From Cylindrospermum sp. FACHB-282 (lineage in GTDB: Bacteria; Cyanobacteriota; Cyanobacteriia; Cyanobacteriales; Nostocaceae), in NCBI RefSeq assembly GCF_014697195.1, contig NZ_JACJRJ010000002.1, forward strand, positions 155,973-219,972: a DNA stretch of 64,000 bases, given 5' to 3'. Under the pieces are notes generated by a model. That model was not told the DNA's origin and made no database searches. It saw only the letters and a program-made list of their open reading frames with translations. Of the stretch, positions 10,209 to 18,279 are shown piece by piece. How positions within the stretch are numbered: the first letter of the stretch is position 1; every line of letters starts with the position of its first letter. Made by a program: the position numbers and the translations under genes.

Positions 10209-12038
10209 GTGAAAAAACTTTTAGGATTAGTACTATTTAGCTGTCTTATCACCTCCTCGGTTGCATTGTCACAATCATCTCTTGTAATAGTTTTTCCTCC
10301 GCCAAACTACCAAACCAGTACGGAAAAAATATTTTTTATTGGCACAGCACCACCAGATGGACAAGTTATCATCAATGGTAAGCCAATTAACCGCAGCAAA
10401 GCTGGTCATTTTTCCCCAAGTTTCCCCTTGCAGTTGGGGGAGAATCGCTTTACAGTGCGCCATCAAAATCAAGAAGTTCAGCTTCAGGTGACAAGACTGA
10501 ACACTCAGCCTGAGCTACCACAGGGGTTAGGCTTCGCTAAGGATTCTCTGACTCCATCTGCTGATATTGCCAGACTACCAGGAGAATTAATTTGTTTTAG
10601 CGCTATTGCACCCCCTAAAGCCAGTGTCTCTGTTAAGCTGGCTAATCAAATTATTGCCCTTGCACCCCAACCACCACAGGCACAACTGCCAAATAATTTG
10701 GCTGCCCTTACGGGGCGAAATCAGCCTACTGCCCAGTCTATCCCAGGAAAGTATGAGGGTTGCACTACCCTGCAAAAACCTGATCCTGATTCCTTCAGCC
10801 TAATTAACGGTAACAACATTATCTCCGGTGCTTTTGCCGCAGATACCAGCAAAGAAGTAGATTTGGGACAACCTCAGTTTCAGCTGACGCTCAATGGCAA
10901 AACTATCACTCAAGCAGGTTCTGGTAAAGTTAAAATCCTCTCACCCGCAGAGTTGACAGTTACTGAGGTGACTTCAGACTCAGGTGTTGCTCGCACTGGC
11001 CCGAGTACCGATCATTCTCGACTTACACCCCTGCCTAAAGGAACAAGGGTAACAGTCACAGGAAAGGAAGGTGAATGGTTACGCCTAGATTATGGCGCTT
11101 GGATTAACAACAAAGAAACCCGCATTCTCCCTGGTGCAGTTCCCACCCGAACCGTAATTCGTAGTGTTGGATCTCGTCAACTCCCTGGTATCACAGAAAT
11201 ACTTTTCCCCCTACAAGTTCCTGTCCCGGTGAGAGTACAACAAGGCGATCGCTCTTTCACCCTCACTCTCTACAATACCACTGCTCAAACAGACACTATT
11301 CGCCTGGATGATAACCCCCTAATTTCTCGCCTAGATTGGCAACAGGTGGCTCCAGGACAAGTAGAATACACTCTTAATCTCAAAAATTCTCAACAGTGGG
11401 GATATAAGCTGCGGTACGACGGTACAACCCTGGTGTTAGCTTTGCGTCATCCGCCTGCTATGGGACACAAAAGACGTCAGCCTTTAGCTGGTATTAAAAT
11501 TTTACTCGATCCAGGACATGGGGGTAAAGAACCGGGTGCTAGTGGCCCAACGGGGTATTTAGAAAAAGATGTCAATTTAACTATTTCTAAATTACTGCGT
11601 GATGAGTTAGTGAAACAAGGGGCGACGGTGGTAATGACGCGGGAAGATGATAAAGAACTGTCCCTGGTAGAACGGCAGGCAATAATTAGTCAAGAACAAC
11701 CTGCGATCGCACTTTCTATTCACCACAACTCTCTACCCGATGATGGTGATGCCGAAAATACCAAGGGCTTCGGCAGTTTTTGGTACAATCCCCAAGCCCA
11801 CAACCTAGCAATATTTTTGCATAACTATGTAGTCAAAGACTTAGGCAAACCTTCCTACGGTGTGTTTTGGAATAACTTAGCCCTCACACGTCCCACCGCG
11901 GCACCATCGGTGTTGCTGGAATTGGGTTTTATGAGTAATCCTGATGAATTTGAGCAGGTGATGAACCCCCAAGAACAGCAGAAAATGGCCAAGACTCTAG
12001 CCGAGGGAATTACTGAATGGTTTAGAAGCGTGCGGTAG
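10209..12038 (+). CDS. N-acetylmuramoyl-L-alanine amidase (Amidase_3) with SH3-like region
   Basis: Exported peptidoglycan amidase cutting the bond between N-acetylmuramic acid and the stem peptide. The track starts at a TTG (10167); GTG at 10209 is preferred because it gives a clean signal peptide (KKLLGLVLFSCLITSSVALS). The N-terminal 280 residues contain beta-rich segments, followed by an SH3b-like stretch (GVARTGPSTDHSRLTPL, GEWLRLDYGAWI) and an AMIN-like beta region. The catalytic domain starts near residue 430: LLDPGHGG (zinc His), EKDVNL (Glu), SIHHN (His) and LLELGFMSN (catalytic Glu). Zinc ligands and catalytic Glu all appear present. In filamentous cyanobacteria AmiC-type enzymes open septal nanopores, but whether this one does so is not shown here. 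Confidence 0.9.
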   Translation: MKKLLGLVLFSCLITSSVALSQSSLVIVFPPPNYQTSTEKIFFIGTAPPDGQVIINGKPINRSKAGHFSPSFPLQLGENRFTVRHQNQEVQLQVTRLNTQPELPQGLGFAKDSLTPSADIARLPGELICFSAIAPPKASVSVKLANQIIALAPQPPQAQLPNNLAALTGRNQPTAQSIPGKYEGCTTLQKPDPDSFSLINGNNIISGAFAADTSKEVDLGQPQFQLTLNGKTITQAGSGKVKILSPAELTVTEVTSDSGVARTGPSTDHSRLTPLPKGTRVTVTGKEGEWLRLDYGAWINNKETRILPGAVPTRTVIRSVGSRQLPGITEILFPLQVPVPVRVQQGDRSFTLTLYNTTAQTDTIRLDDNPLISRLDWQQVAPGQVEYTLNLKNSQQWGYKLRYDGTTLVLALRHPPAMGHKRRQPLAGIKILLDPGHGGKEPGASGPTGYLEKDVNLTISKLLRDELVKQGATVVMTREDDKELSLVERQAIISQEQPAIALSIHHNSLPDDGDAENTKGFGSFWYNPQAHNLAIFLHNYVVKDLGKPSYGVFWNNLALTRPTAAPSVLLELGFMSNPDEFEQVMNPQEQQKMAKTLAEGITEWFRSVR

Positions 12039-12125
12039 CATTTGGGGATAAATTTTGGCGGATAAATGCAAAATTTTGCTAGAATTTACCCATCAGTGTT
12101 TAACCAGGGCTGTTTCGTTCTAGAA

Positions 12126-12204
12126 CCCTGAACTCAAGTTCAGGGCTAACAACTCCCATTCCGTTTTAACGGAATAGAAACTTCTTTTACTCGTCTTTAG
12201 ACGA
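12126..12204. repeat. Cluster of three perfect hairpins with two-base loops
   Basis: Three short palindromes in a row: CCCTGAACT-CA-AGTTCAGGG (12126-12145), ATTCCGTT-TT-AACGGAAT (12158-12175) and TCGTCT-TT-AGACGA (12191-12204). They fill most of the amidase-TAXI spacer (12039-12299), which has no gene. It looks like a composite palindromic intergenic repeat. Confidence 0.6.
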
Positions 12205-12299
12205 ATGAGTGCTATTAGAATTCTAAGGTAGTTGTTGAAAATGAAATAGCCCTGAGTGTCTAACCGTAACTGCTCTCTAAGTCAGAATTAAAAATTGTT

Positions 12300-13649
12300 A
12301 TGACTCCTAACCTGTCGCTAAATGGATTTTTGAGTCGATACAATTTCATGACAAACCCGATATTACTCATTCCCTTACTATTGAGCTTTGGCTTAATAGT
12401 ATTTTTAGGAGTACATATAGTTATTGACATCAACCAAGTACATTACTTGAACATTGCGGCAGGGTCAAAACAAAGTGAAAGTTATATATTAAGTCAAGTA
12501 ATGGCTCAAGTAGTAGCCAAACATGAGCCAAAAATTCAACTCCGAGTCATTGAAACTAAAGGTTCTGAAGAAAATATTCAATTACTGGAAGAAAACAAGG
12601 TACAACTAGCTACAGCACAAGCTGATATTCCCACTCTACCCTCAGCCCGACTAATCTGCAATTTGTTTTCAGACGCATTTCAGCTAATAGTCACAGAAAA
12701 ATCTGGTATCCAGGAAGTTGCTGGAGTCAAAGGTAAACGAATTGCCTTACCTCCCCAAGGGGGTGGCCAATATAATTCATTTTGGGAGTTGGCAAAACAT
12801 TACCGTCTGGTAGGGAATGAATTTACACACACAGCAATGTCAGAAGAACAAGCTGATCTTCTCTTTCGCAACCAGCAAATAGATGCAGTTTTTCGGGTTC
12901 GTCCCCCAGGTAATAAGTCAATTCAGCAACTTGTCCAGAATAGCAACGGACGGTTAGTGGCAATTGATCAAGGTGCGGCAATGAAAATAACTCAGCCAGC
13001 CTTTGAACCAGCATTTATACCTAAAGGCGCTTATCAAGGAAATCCCCCCATTCCGGCGATCAATTTGCCTACAGTAACTTTGCAAAGAACTCTTTTGGCT
13101 TCTAAATTTGTTGATGCTGGTATCGTCCGACAAATAACTGCAATTTTGTATGATTATCGCCAGGAGTTGGCAAATTTGATGCCTTTAGCAGCAAATATCA
13201 GTCCTCCCAGTACAGTTAGTGGGACTGGTTTACCACTTCATCTAGGTGCGGCTGCTTATTATGACCGAGAAAAACCCAACTTTATTCAGGAAAATGCTGA
13301 TTATTTTGGCTTAATTTTGACATTTGTGCTGTTATTAGGGTCTTGGCTTTGGCAGCTAAAAGTGCGATTTGAGAAATTGCAAAAAAATCGTGGTGATGAC
13401 TTTAACCAAGATATTGTCAAGTTGATCAGAACAATTGAAAGCTGTCAAGATATTAATAAGCTAGAAAAAATTCGGATTGAATTGTTAGATGAGTTTGAGA
13501 AAGTTGTGGAAGCTTTGGACAAAGACAGAATTACACCAGAGTCATTCCAATCATTTACTTTTACATGGGAAGCGGGTATGTCAGCATTGCGCGATCGCAA
13601 ACTGTGGTTAGCCAGAGAAACTTTAGCACGTCAGCAACCTAAACCATAG
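12300..13649 (+). CDS. TAXI family solute-binding protein, membrane-anchored
   Basis: 449 residues resembling the TAXI branch of TRAP transporter binding proteins. The N-terminal segment ILLIPLLLSFGLIVFLGVHIVI is a signal anchor. The periplasmic domain has YLNIAAGSKQSESYILSQ, typical of TAXI starts, and VKGKRIALPPQGGGQYNSF in the ligand-binding cleft. Near residue 340 a second hydrophobic helix (FGLILTFVLLLGSWLWQL) leads into a charged cytoplasmic tail of about 90 residues with coiled-coil character. No TRAP membrane component (DctM/DctQ) is adjacent. With two membrane spans and a cytoplasmic tail the protein may sense rather than transport its ligand; this is inference. Confidence 0.78.
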   Translation: MTPNLSLNGFLSRYNFMTNPILLIPLLLSFGLIVFLGVHIVIDINQVHYLNIAAGSKQSESYILSQVMAQVVAKHEPKIQLRVIETKGSEENIQLLEENKVQLATAQADIPTLPSARLICNLFSDAFQLIVTEKSGIQEVAGVKGKRIALPPQGGGQYNSFWELAKHYRLVGNEFTHTAMSEEQADLLFRNQQIDAVFRVRPPGNKSIQQLVQNSNGRLVAIDQGAAMKITQPAFEPAFIPKGAYQGNPPIPAINLPTVTLQRTLLASKFVDAGIVRQITAILYDYRQELANLMPLAANISPPSTVSGTGLPLHLGAAAYYDREKPNFIQENADYFGLILTFVLLLGSWLWQLKVRFEKLQKNRGDDFNQDIVKLIRTIESCQDINKLEKIRIELLDEFEKVVEALDKDRITPESFQSFTFTWEAGMSALRDRKLWLARETLARQQPKP

Positions 13650-13687
13650 TTTGTTAAGGTGTTCTGTAGAGCGATTGCTGCTAATTA

Positions 13688-14185
13688 TTACCACTTCTTA
13701 TGCAAAATTGGCATAGTAAACAAACCCCAGGCTAAACCCGTAATCAAGCCAAAAGGCGTAACCAGATAATTATTAAAACTCCACAAACCAAAAACTTGCG
13801 CTGCTAATTCCACCGGATAAGCCATCATCAAAACACTGGCAAAAGCTGCACCATTCCAACCGTATGGACTTAACCAATAAAAACCTTGACCACCAGTCAC
13901 CCCATACAACAGACGAGTGATCAGCAAACCCGTAACCGTCCCATAGCAGCGCATACAGACAGCCATGAGAAAGGGTGGTGCTAAATCCAAACCCATATCT
14001 GGTTGCGGACATACATGATTACCCATAAAGTAAATGATGTCCGCAATCCCCGGAAGCAAAAACACCCCAGACGCAGCAAGAAAGGGAGCAACAGGCGGGC
14101 CAAAAACCATACCCACCAATAAAAAATCAGCAATAAAACTCACCCAATTAACCCGCAACTCCTCACGCAAAATTACTCTTGTCAT
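13688..14185 (-). CDS. DUF2085 family membrane protein
   Basis: 165-residue integral membrane protein of the DUF2085 family. The signature is visible: MGNHVCPQPD followed by FLMAVCMRCYGTVTGLL, giving a conserved His/Cys set (HxC...CxRC) that could bind a metal. There are about four membrane helices. ATG at 14185, 46 bases past the stop of agrE on the same strand, so the two may be cotranscribed. Function unknown. Confidence 0.75.
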   Translation of the reverse strand: MTRVILREELRVNWVSFIADFLLVGMVFGPPVAPFLAASGVFLLPGIADIIYFMGNHVCPQPDMGLDLAPPFLMAVCMRCYGTVTGLLITRLLYGVTGGQGFYWLSPYGWNGAAFASVLMMAYPVELAAQVFGLWSFNNYLVTPFGLITGLAWGLFTMPILHKKW

Positions 14186-14231
14186 TCCCTTTCTTCCCTT
14201 CGCGTCTTTGCGCCTTTGCGTGATACCTTTC

Positions 14232-16343
14232 TTAACCTACCTGAGTAATGTAGGGACTTGTCAACTTATCCAACTGCTGTGTCAACAGACTGAGGAACAA
14301 TCCCACATCTGTAACTACACCTACTGATTCTACAGAACCGCGATCGCTTAATTTCGTCACCACAGCCGGATTAATATCCACACACACCATTTTCACACCT
14401 GCTGGAGTCATATTCCCCACACCAATAGAGTGCAGCATCGATGAAAGCATCAAAATCATCTCCGCACCTTGGATGTGTTTGGCATATTCTTCCTGGGCCT
14501 GAATCAAATTCATGATGGTATCAGGTAAAGGGCCATCATCCCGAATGGAACCGGCGAGAACAAAAGGTATATGATTGTGAACACATTCATACATGACGCC
14601 GCTTTTAATTACTCCGGCTTCCACAGCTTTGGTAATGCTGCCATAACGACGGACAGAATTAATTACTTTTAGGTGATGACGGTGCCCACCACGAACGGCG
14701 ATACCCCGTTTCATGTCCATACCAAGGGAAGTACCCATGATATTTTGCTCGATATCGTGGACGGCGATCGCATTTCCCCCCAAAAGCGCTTGCACATAAC
14801 CTTCACGAATCAATCGTGATAGATGTTCGCCGCCGCCTGTATGAATCACCACAGGCCCTGCTGTGACAACTACTTTACCACCAGCATCCCGAATTTTACG
14901 TAATTCCCAAGCCACTTGTTCAACGACCAATTCCACGCGGCGCTCGCTGGAAACCCCCGACGACATAAAGCTGAATTCTTGAGTGTTACGGACTTCGCGG
15001 GATTCTGGTTTGCGGATGGTGCGGATACCTAGCACATCGACAACGACGCGATCGCCTATTTCCAAGTCCCGTAATAGTTTACACCGAGCGACAATCCCAT
15101 TGGGAGTTTGAGAAATGGCGATCGCACCATCCATCCGCTGATTTTCCACTTTCAGCCATTCACCATTTACCCGCACTTCCGTAGGATAAATTGTGCTGAC
15201 ATAGAAATCATCGGGCGCAACCCCCGCTTGAATTACAGGCTCTAATTTAGTATCCCGCTCATCTTGGGGTAAGTCTACCGCACCCAAATCAATCAACCGC
15301 GAGATGATTTCTTCCATCACCCCATGGGATGGCGCTGACACCTTTACCTCAGCCGCTGAAGTGCTTTGGCGCTGTTCTCCCAAGTTGAAATTCAGAACCT
15401 GGAAACTGCCCCCAGCGTCTACAATCAAATCTAAAGCGCGGTTAATTAAACCAGCATCGAGCAAATGTCCTTCCATGCGGATGATGCGGCTTTCTACCGA
15501 CACATTGGCATGAACATCAACCTGTACTGGTTCCGTCACCCGCAACGTTAAGCATTTAGCCGCACCACCAGCTTTGAGAAATTCCGTCAGTGGTGTTTCG
15601 ATTACTTGGAAGCCCACCTGTGCAAGGCGTGTTTTCAAATTATCACTCGCCTTGTTCATGATGACGATATTTTCCACATTCACCGTATTACAGGCGAAGT
15701 TCACCGCATCAGCTTCGATGATCGCAATCCGCTTTTCTGGTGCAACGCGCATTTCGATTAAGCGGTTGGAATAAGAATCAAAAGCGCCGGGATAATAAAG
15801 TAAATAGCCGTTTGCTAAGGGACAAAAGCAAGTATCTAGGTGATAGAAGCGATCGTCTATCAGCCGCAGAGACAGTACCTCAATATCCAACCATTTGGCG
15901 AGGTAAGGGTGAGAATCTAATTCTGAGCGAAAACCGTATCCCGCCCATAACCAACGTCCTTCCCTGTCTAGGAGTGCGTCCCCAGCACCTTCAAAGGGTA
16001 AATCTTTTGGCAGTTCATAAACTTTATAACCATTTTCCTCAAACCATTGTTTGAAGAAAGGCTCCTCACCCTGACGTTCTTTGTGCAAAAAGCGACTGAG
16101 AACGACATTTTTCCCCAGCACTAAGCCAGCATTGGCGGTAAAAACTAAATCTGGCCAACCTTTCTGGGGTGGGACTAAGTCTACAATGGCGTTTTCTTTG
16201 AGGATATGGTGTAATTTCTCCCACTGTTCCACGGCGCGATCGCGCGAAGATTTGTGAATATTTCCCTCCATCCAGGGATTAATCACATAGTCCACATCGT
16301 AGTGATCAGGGGCACACATCAAAAAGCGAATCCGGGAAGTCAT
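14232..16343 (-). CDS. agrE: Bifunctional arginine dihydrolase/ornithine-metabolising enzyme (AgrE/ArgZ family)
   Basis: 703-residue enzyme of the cyanobacterial AgrE/ArgZ family, which converts arginine to ornithine, CO2 and ammonium, and in Anabaena further processes ornithine towards proline. It acts in catabolism of cyanophycin-derived arginine. The N-terminal 280 residues have the amidinotransferase-like fold: FTANAGLV, FEGAGDAL, YHLDTCFCPL (His) and GGAAKCLTLR with the nucleophilic Cys. The middle segment is the LOR/SDH conserved region. The C-terminal part (from about 470) has Rossmann-like features (VVVTAGPVVIHTGGG, ALLGGNAIAVHDIE) and corresponds to the ornithine cyclodeaminase-like domain. 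Length and domain order match the family throughout. No arginine or cyanophycin gene is adjacent. Confidence 0.92.
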   Translation of the reverse strand: MTSRIRFLMCAPDHYDVDYVINPWMEGNIHKSSRDRAVEQWEKLHHILKENAIVDLVPPQKGWPDLVFTANAGLVLGKNVVLSRFLHKERQGEEPFFKQWFEENGYKVYELPKDLPFEGAGDALLDREGRWLWAGYGFRSELDSHPYLAKWLDIEVLSLRLIDDRFYHLDTCFCPLANGYLLYYPGAFDSYSNRLIEMRVAPEKRIAIIEADAVNFACNTVNVENIVIMNKASDNLKTRLAQVGFQVIETPLTEFLKAGGAAKCLTLRVTEPVQVDVHANVSVESRIIRMEGHLLDAGLINRALDLIVDAGGSFQVLNFNLGEQRQSTSAAEVKVSAPSHGVMEEIISRLIDLGAVDLPQDERDTKLEPVIQAGVAPDDFYVSTIYPTEVRVNGEWLKVENQRMDGAIAISQTPNGIVARCKLLRDLEIGDRVVVDVLGIRTIRKPESREVRNTQEFSFMSSGVSSERRVELVVEQVAWELRKIRDAGGKVVVTAGPVVIHTGGGEHLSRLIREGYVQALLGGNAIAVHDIEQNIMGTSLGMDMKRGIAVRGGHRHHLKVINSVRRYGSITKAVEAGVIKSGVMYECVHNHIPFVLAGSIRDDGPLPDTIMNLIQAQEEYAKHIQGAEMILMLSSMLHSIGVGNMTPAGVKMVCVDINPAVVTKLSDRGSVESVGVVTDVGLFLSLLTQQLDKLTSPYITQVG

Positions 16344-16601
16344 AAAAAATATTGCAAGGGTTTAGATGCTACAAGTCTATGCTTGGAAACAGGGTTTTGC
16401 CGCTCCAATTCTGTAAAATCTGCTACTAAACGTCTACCTTTTGATAGTTGAAGGCTGTACAAATGCTTTGCTCTTAATTCTAAGATCAGCAGAGACTAAG
16501 GAAAAAGCAGCAGGAGATAAAATGTCAAAATGGCAATCGAAGCATCGGGCTAAAGCCACAAGTTCGTGCTATTCTAGCGCCCTTTGGTAACCATAATTTA
16601 C

Positions 16602-17027
16602 ATGACAGGACTAACAATTATAGTCGAAGATCATCCCTCCCCAGAGGCAATTCGGACTGTGATTAACAATTTGATTGAATACAACAATCTCAGTCAGGCT
16701 GAAAAGGACATATACCAGCCGCTGACTATCTTGTTACGAAACGATAACGATGAAATTGTCGCTGGGTTACTTGGTAAAACACAATGGGGATGGTTGTTTA
16801 TCTCTCACCTGTGGGTTGCTGAATCCCTGAGAAATCAAGGTTACGGAAGTAAAATGATGCTAAAAGCTGAAGAAGTGGCTAAACAACGCAATTGTTCTCA
16901 TATTTACTTGGATACATTCAGCTTTCAAGCCCAGGGTTTTTATGAACGTCTAGGATATGAGATATTTGGCGTTTTGCCAGACTTCCCCCCAGGGCATCAA
17001 CGGTATTTTTTTAAGAAAGATATTTAA
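16602..17027 (+). CDS. GNAT family N-acetyltransferase
   Basis: 141 residues from ATG 16602; the track's TTG start six codons earlier is unlikely. GNAT acetyltransferase fold: WLFISHLWVAESLRNQGYGSKMM contains the acetyl-CoA loop (R-N-Q-G-Y-G), and YLDTFSFQAQGFYERLGYEIFG is the usual C-terminal motif B. The acceptor is unknown; it could be a small molecule or a protein N-terminus. It stands alone, divergent from agrE; 16344-16601 shows no other gene. Confidence 0.85.
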   Translation: MTGLTIIVEDHPSPEAIRTVINNLIEYNNLSQAEKDIYQPLTILLRNDNDEIVAGLLGKTQWGWLFISHLWVAESLRNQGYGSKMMLKAEEVAKQRNCSHIYLDTFSFQAQGFYERLGYEIFGVLPDFPPGHQRYFFKKDI

Positions 17028-17079
17028 TTTTTCGACTTCTTGCAAAAATCCTGTTTGATTATTTGAAACCACAGATATA

Positions 17080-17192
17080 GGACTTACTTCCTTTGGAAAT
17101 TTATCCTAATTTTGGTTTTTTTAATAGTGTTTTAATGCGTCCCCTGACGCATTTTAGTAGGGTGCGTTCCCTAACGCACGGATTAAAATTTT
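17080..17192. mobile_element. Partial relative of the 6436-6605 MITE-like element
   Basis: Begins GGACTTACTTCCTTT, like the inverted right end of the 6436-6605 element, and contains the same two palindromes, ATGCGTCCCCTGACGCAT and GTGCGTTCCCTAACGCAC, in the opposite order. No clear second terminal repeat is visible, so it is probably truncated. It fills most of the 17028-17291 spacer. Confidence 0.5.
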
Positions 17193-17291
17193 AAATTTTA
17201 TCTATAATCCAAGATTCCTAAAATTGATCATCCAGGTTCCTAATTATTAAAAAAAAGCAAGTTTGAAATCACATTAGTTGAGCCAGGATTT

Positions 17292-17900
17292 TTAAAGTTC
17301 TGCACTTTGCCACAGATACCAAGATGCTACAGTGCAATAAGGCTTCCACTTTAGCCCAAAATGCTCTACAGTTTTCTTATCTGGCAATTCTGGCAGCGCA
17401 TAGAGGCGGCGAATTCCCGAACGAACTCCCAAATCATCCACAGGTAACACATCAGGGCGATGTAGGCGAAAAATCAGCATCATTTGCACAGTCCAACGTC
17501 CAATGCCTTTGACTTGCGTCAGGGTTTGGATAATAGCTTCATCTTCCATTACCTCTAACTCTGCAAGAGTTGGTAATCCATCAATTATTTTCTGCGCCAA
17601 ATCTTTGAGATAGACAACTTTGGGGCGAGAAATACCTACCCCGCGCAACATTTCATCTGGGGTATTGAGGATAGCTTCTGGAGTGGGAAAAGGTTGTTCA
17701 GCATAAAGTTCTAGAAATCGGCGATGAATTGCAGCGGCGGATTTACCAGAAAGTTGCTGATAGAGAATTGCTCTAGATAGAGAAAAAAATAAATCTCCAG
17801 TTGGCTGTACTTGGTCAAGTTGACAATCACCAACCTGCTCAATTACAGATCCTAAAATCGGGTCTTTTTTGAGTGCCGCAATAGCCAAAGAATAATCCAT
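17292..17900 (-). CDS. alkA: DNA-3-methyladenine glycosylase II-like (HhH-GPD family)
   Basis: 202-residue DNA repair glycosylase removing alkylated bases. The HhH-GPD domain is visible: the helix-hairpin-helix VKGIGRWTVQMMLIF (about 130-144), followed by the catalytic aspartate in LPVDDLGV (D154/D155). The N-terminal DNA-binding segment FFSLSRAILYQQLSGKSAAAIHRRF is typical. It lacks the N-terminal domain of E. coli AlkA and resembles the shorter MAG/AlkA forms found in many bacteria. ATG at 17900. Monocistronic. Confidence 0.9.
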   Translation of the reverse strand: MDYSLAIAALKKDPILGSVIEQVGDCQLDQVQPTGDLFFSLSRAILYQQLSGKSAAAIHRRFLELYAEQPFPTPEAILNTPDEMLRGVGISRPKVVYLKDLAQKIIDGLPTLAELEVMEDEAIIQTLTQVKGIGRWTVQMMLIFRLHRPDVLPVDDLGVRSGIRRLYALPELPDKKTVEHFGLKWKPYCTVASWYLWQSAEL

Positions 17901-17934
17901 TGTTTTTATAGCCGCTAACAGTATTTTAATTAAA

Positions 17935-18100
17935 TTTGACCTCTCTCAAAACCTCTCCCCTCTTGAGGGGCTACCGTGTACACACAAGTTATCCGATTAC
18001 CCAAAAATCTTGAAAAACCTCAAAGATTCCTAACGGACATCCCTCTCCTTCGCAAGGAGAGGGACAGGTTTTGCGTAGCAGAACCAGGGTGAGGTTTTGT
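17935..18100 (+). repeat. Dispersed intergenic repeat, copy B
   Basis: About 165 bases, closely similar over the full length to 2511-2670 and in the same orientation. It shares CTACCGTGTACACACAAGTT, the AAACCTCAAAGA stretch and the CCCTCTCCTT hairpin. The remainder of 17901-18279 shows no gene. Confidence 0.75.
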
Positions 18101-18279
18101 ATTTTTCAAACAACCTACTCCCTAGAGAAATACGATTAAGGCGAAATTTTGCAAAAAACTTTATACCTATGGTGATAATAATATATGGAGGTCAGAAAAC
18201 CTCGCCCTGAGTTGGAAAAAGCGAGTTTATGCCAGAAAACCGCCTTCTGGATAAATTTATAGCCAGATAATATCCCTCG

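Noticed and set aside
15740-16054. 104-codon frame opposite agrE
   Set aside because: Fully inside a well-supported enzyme gene on the other strand; composition is typical of an antisense shadow.
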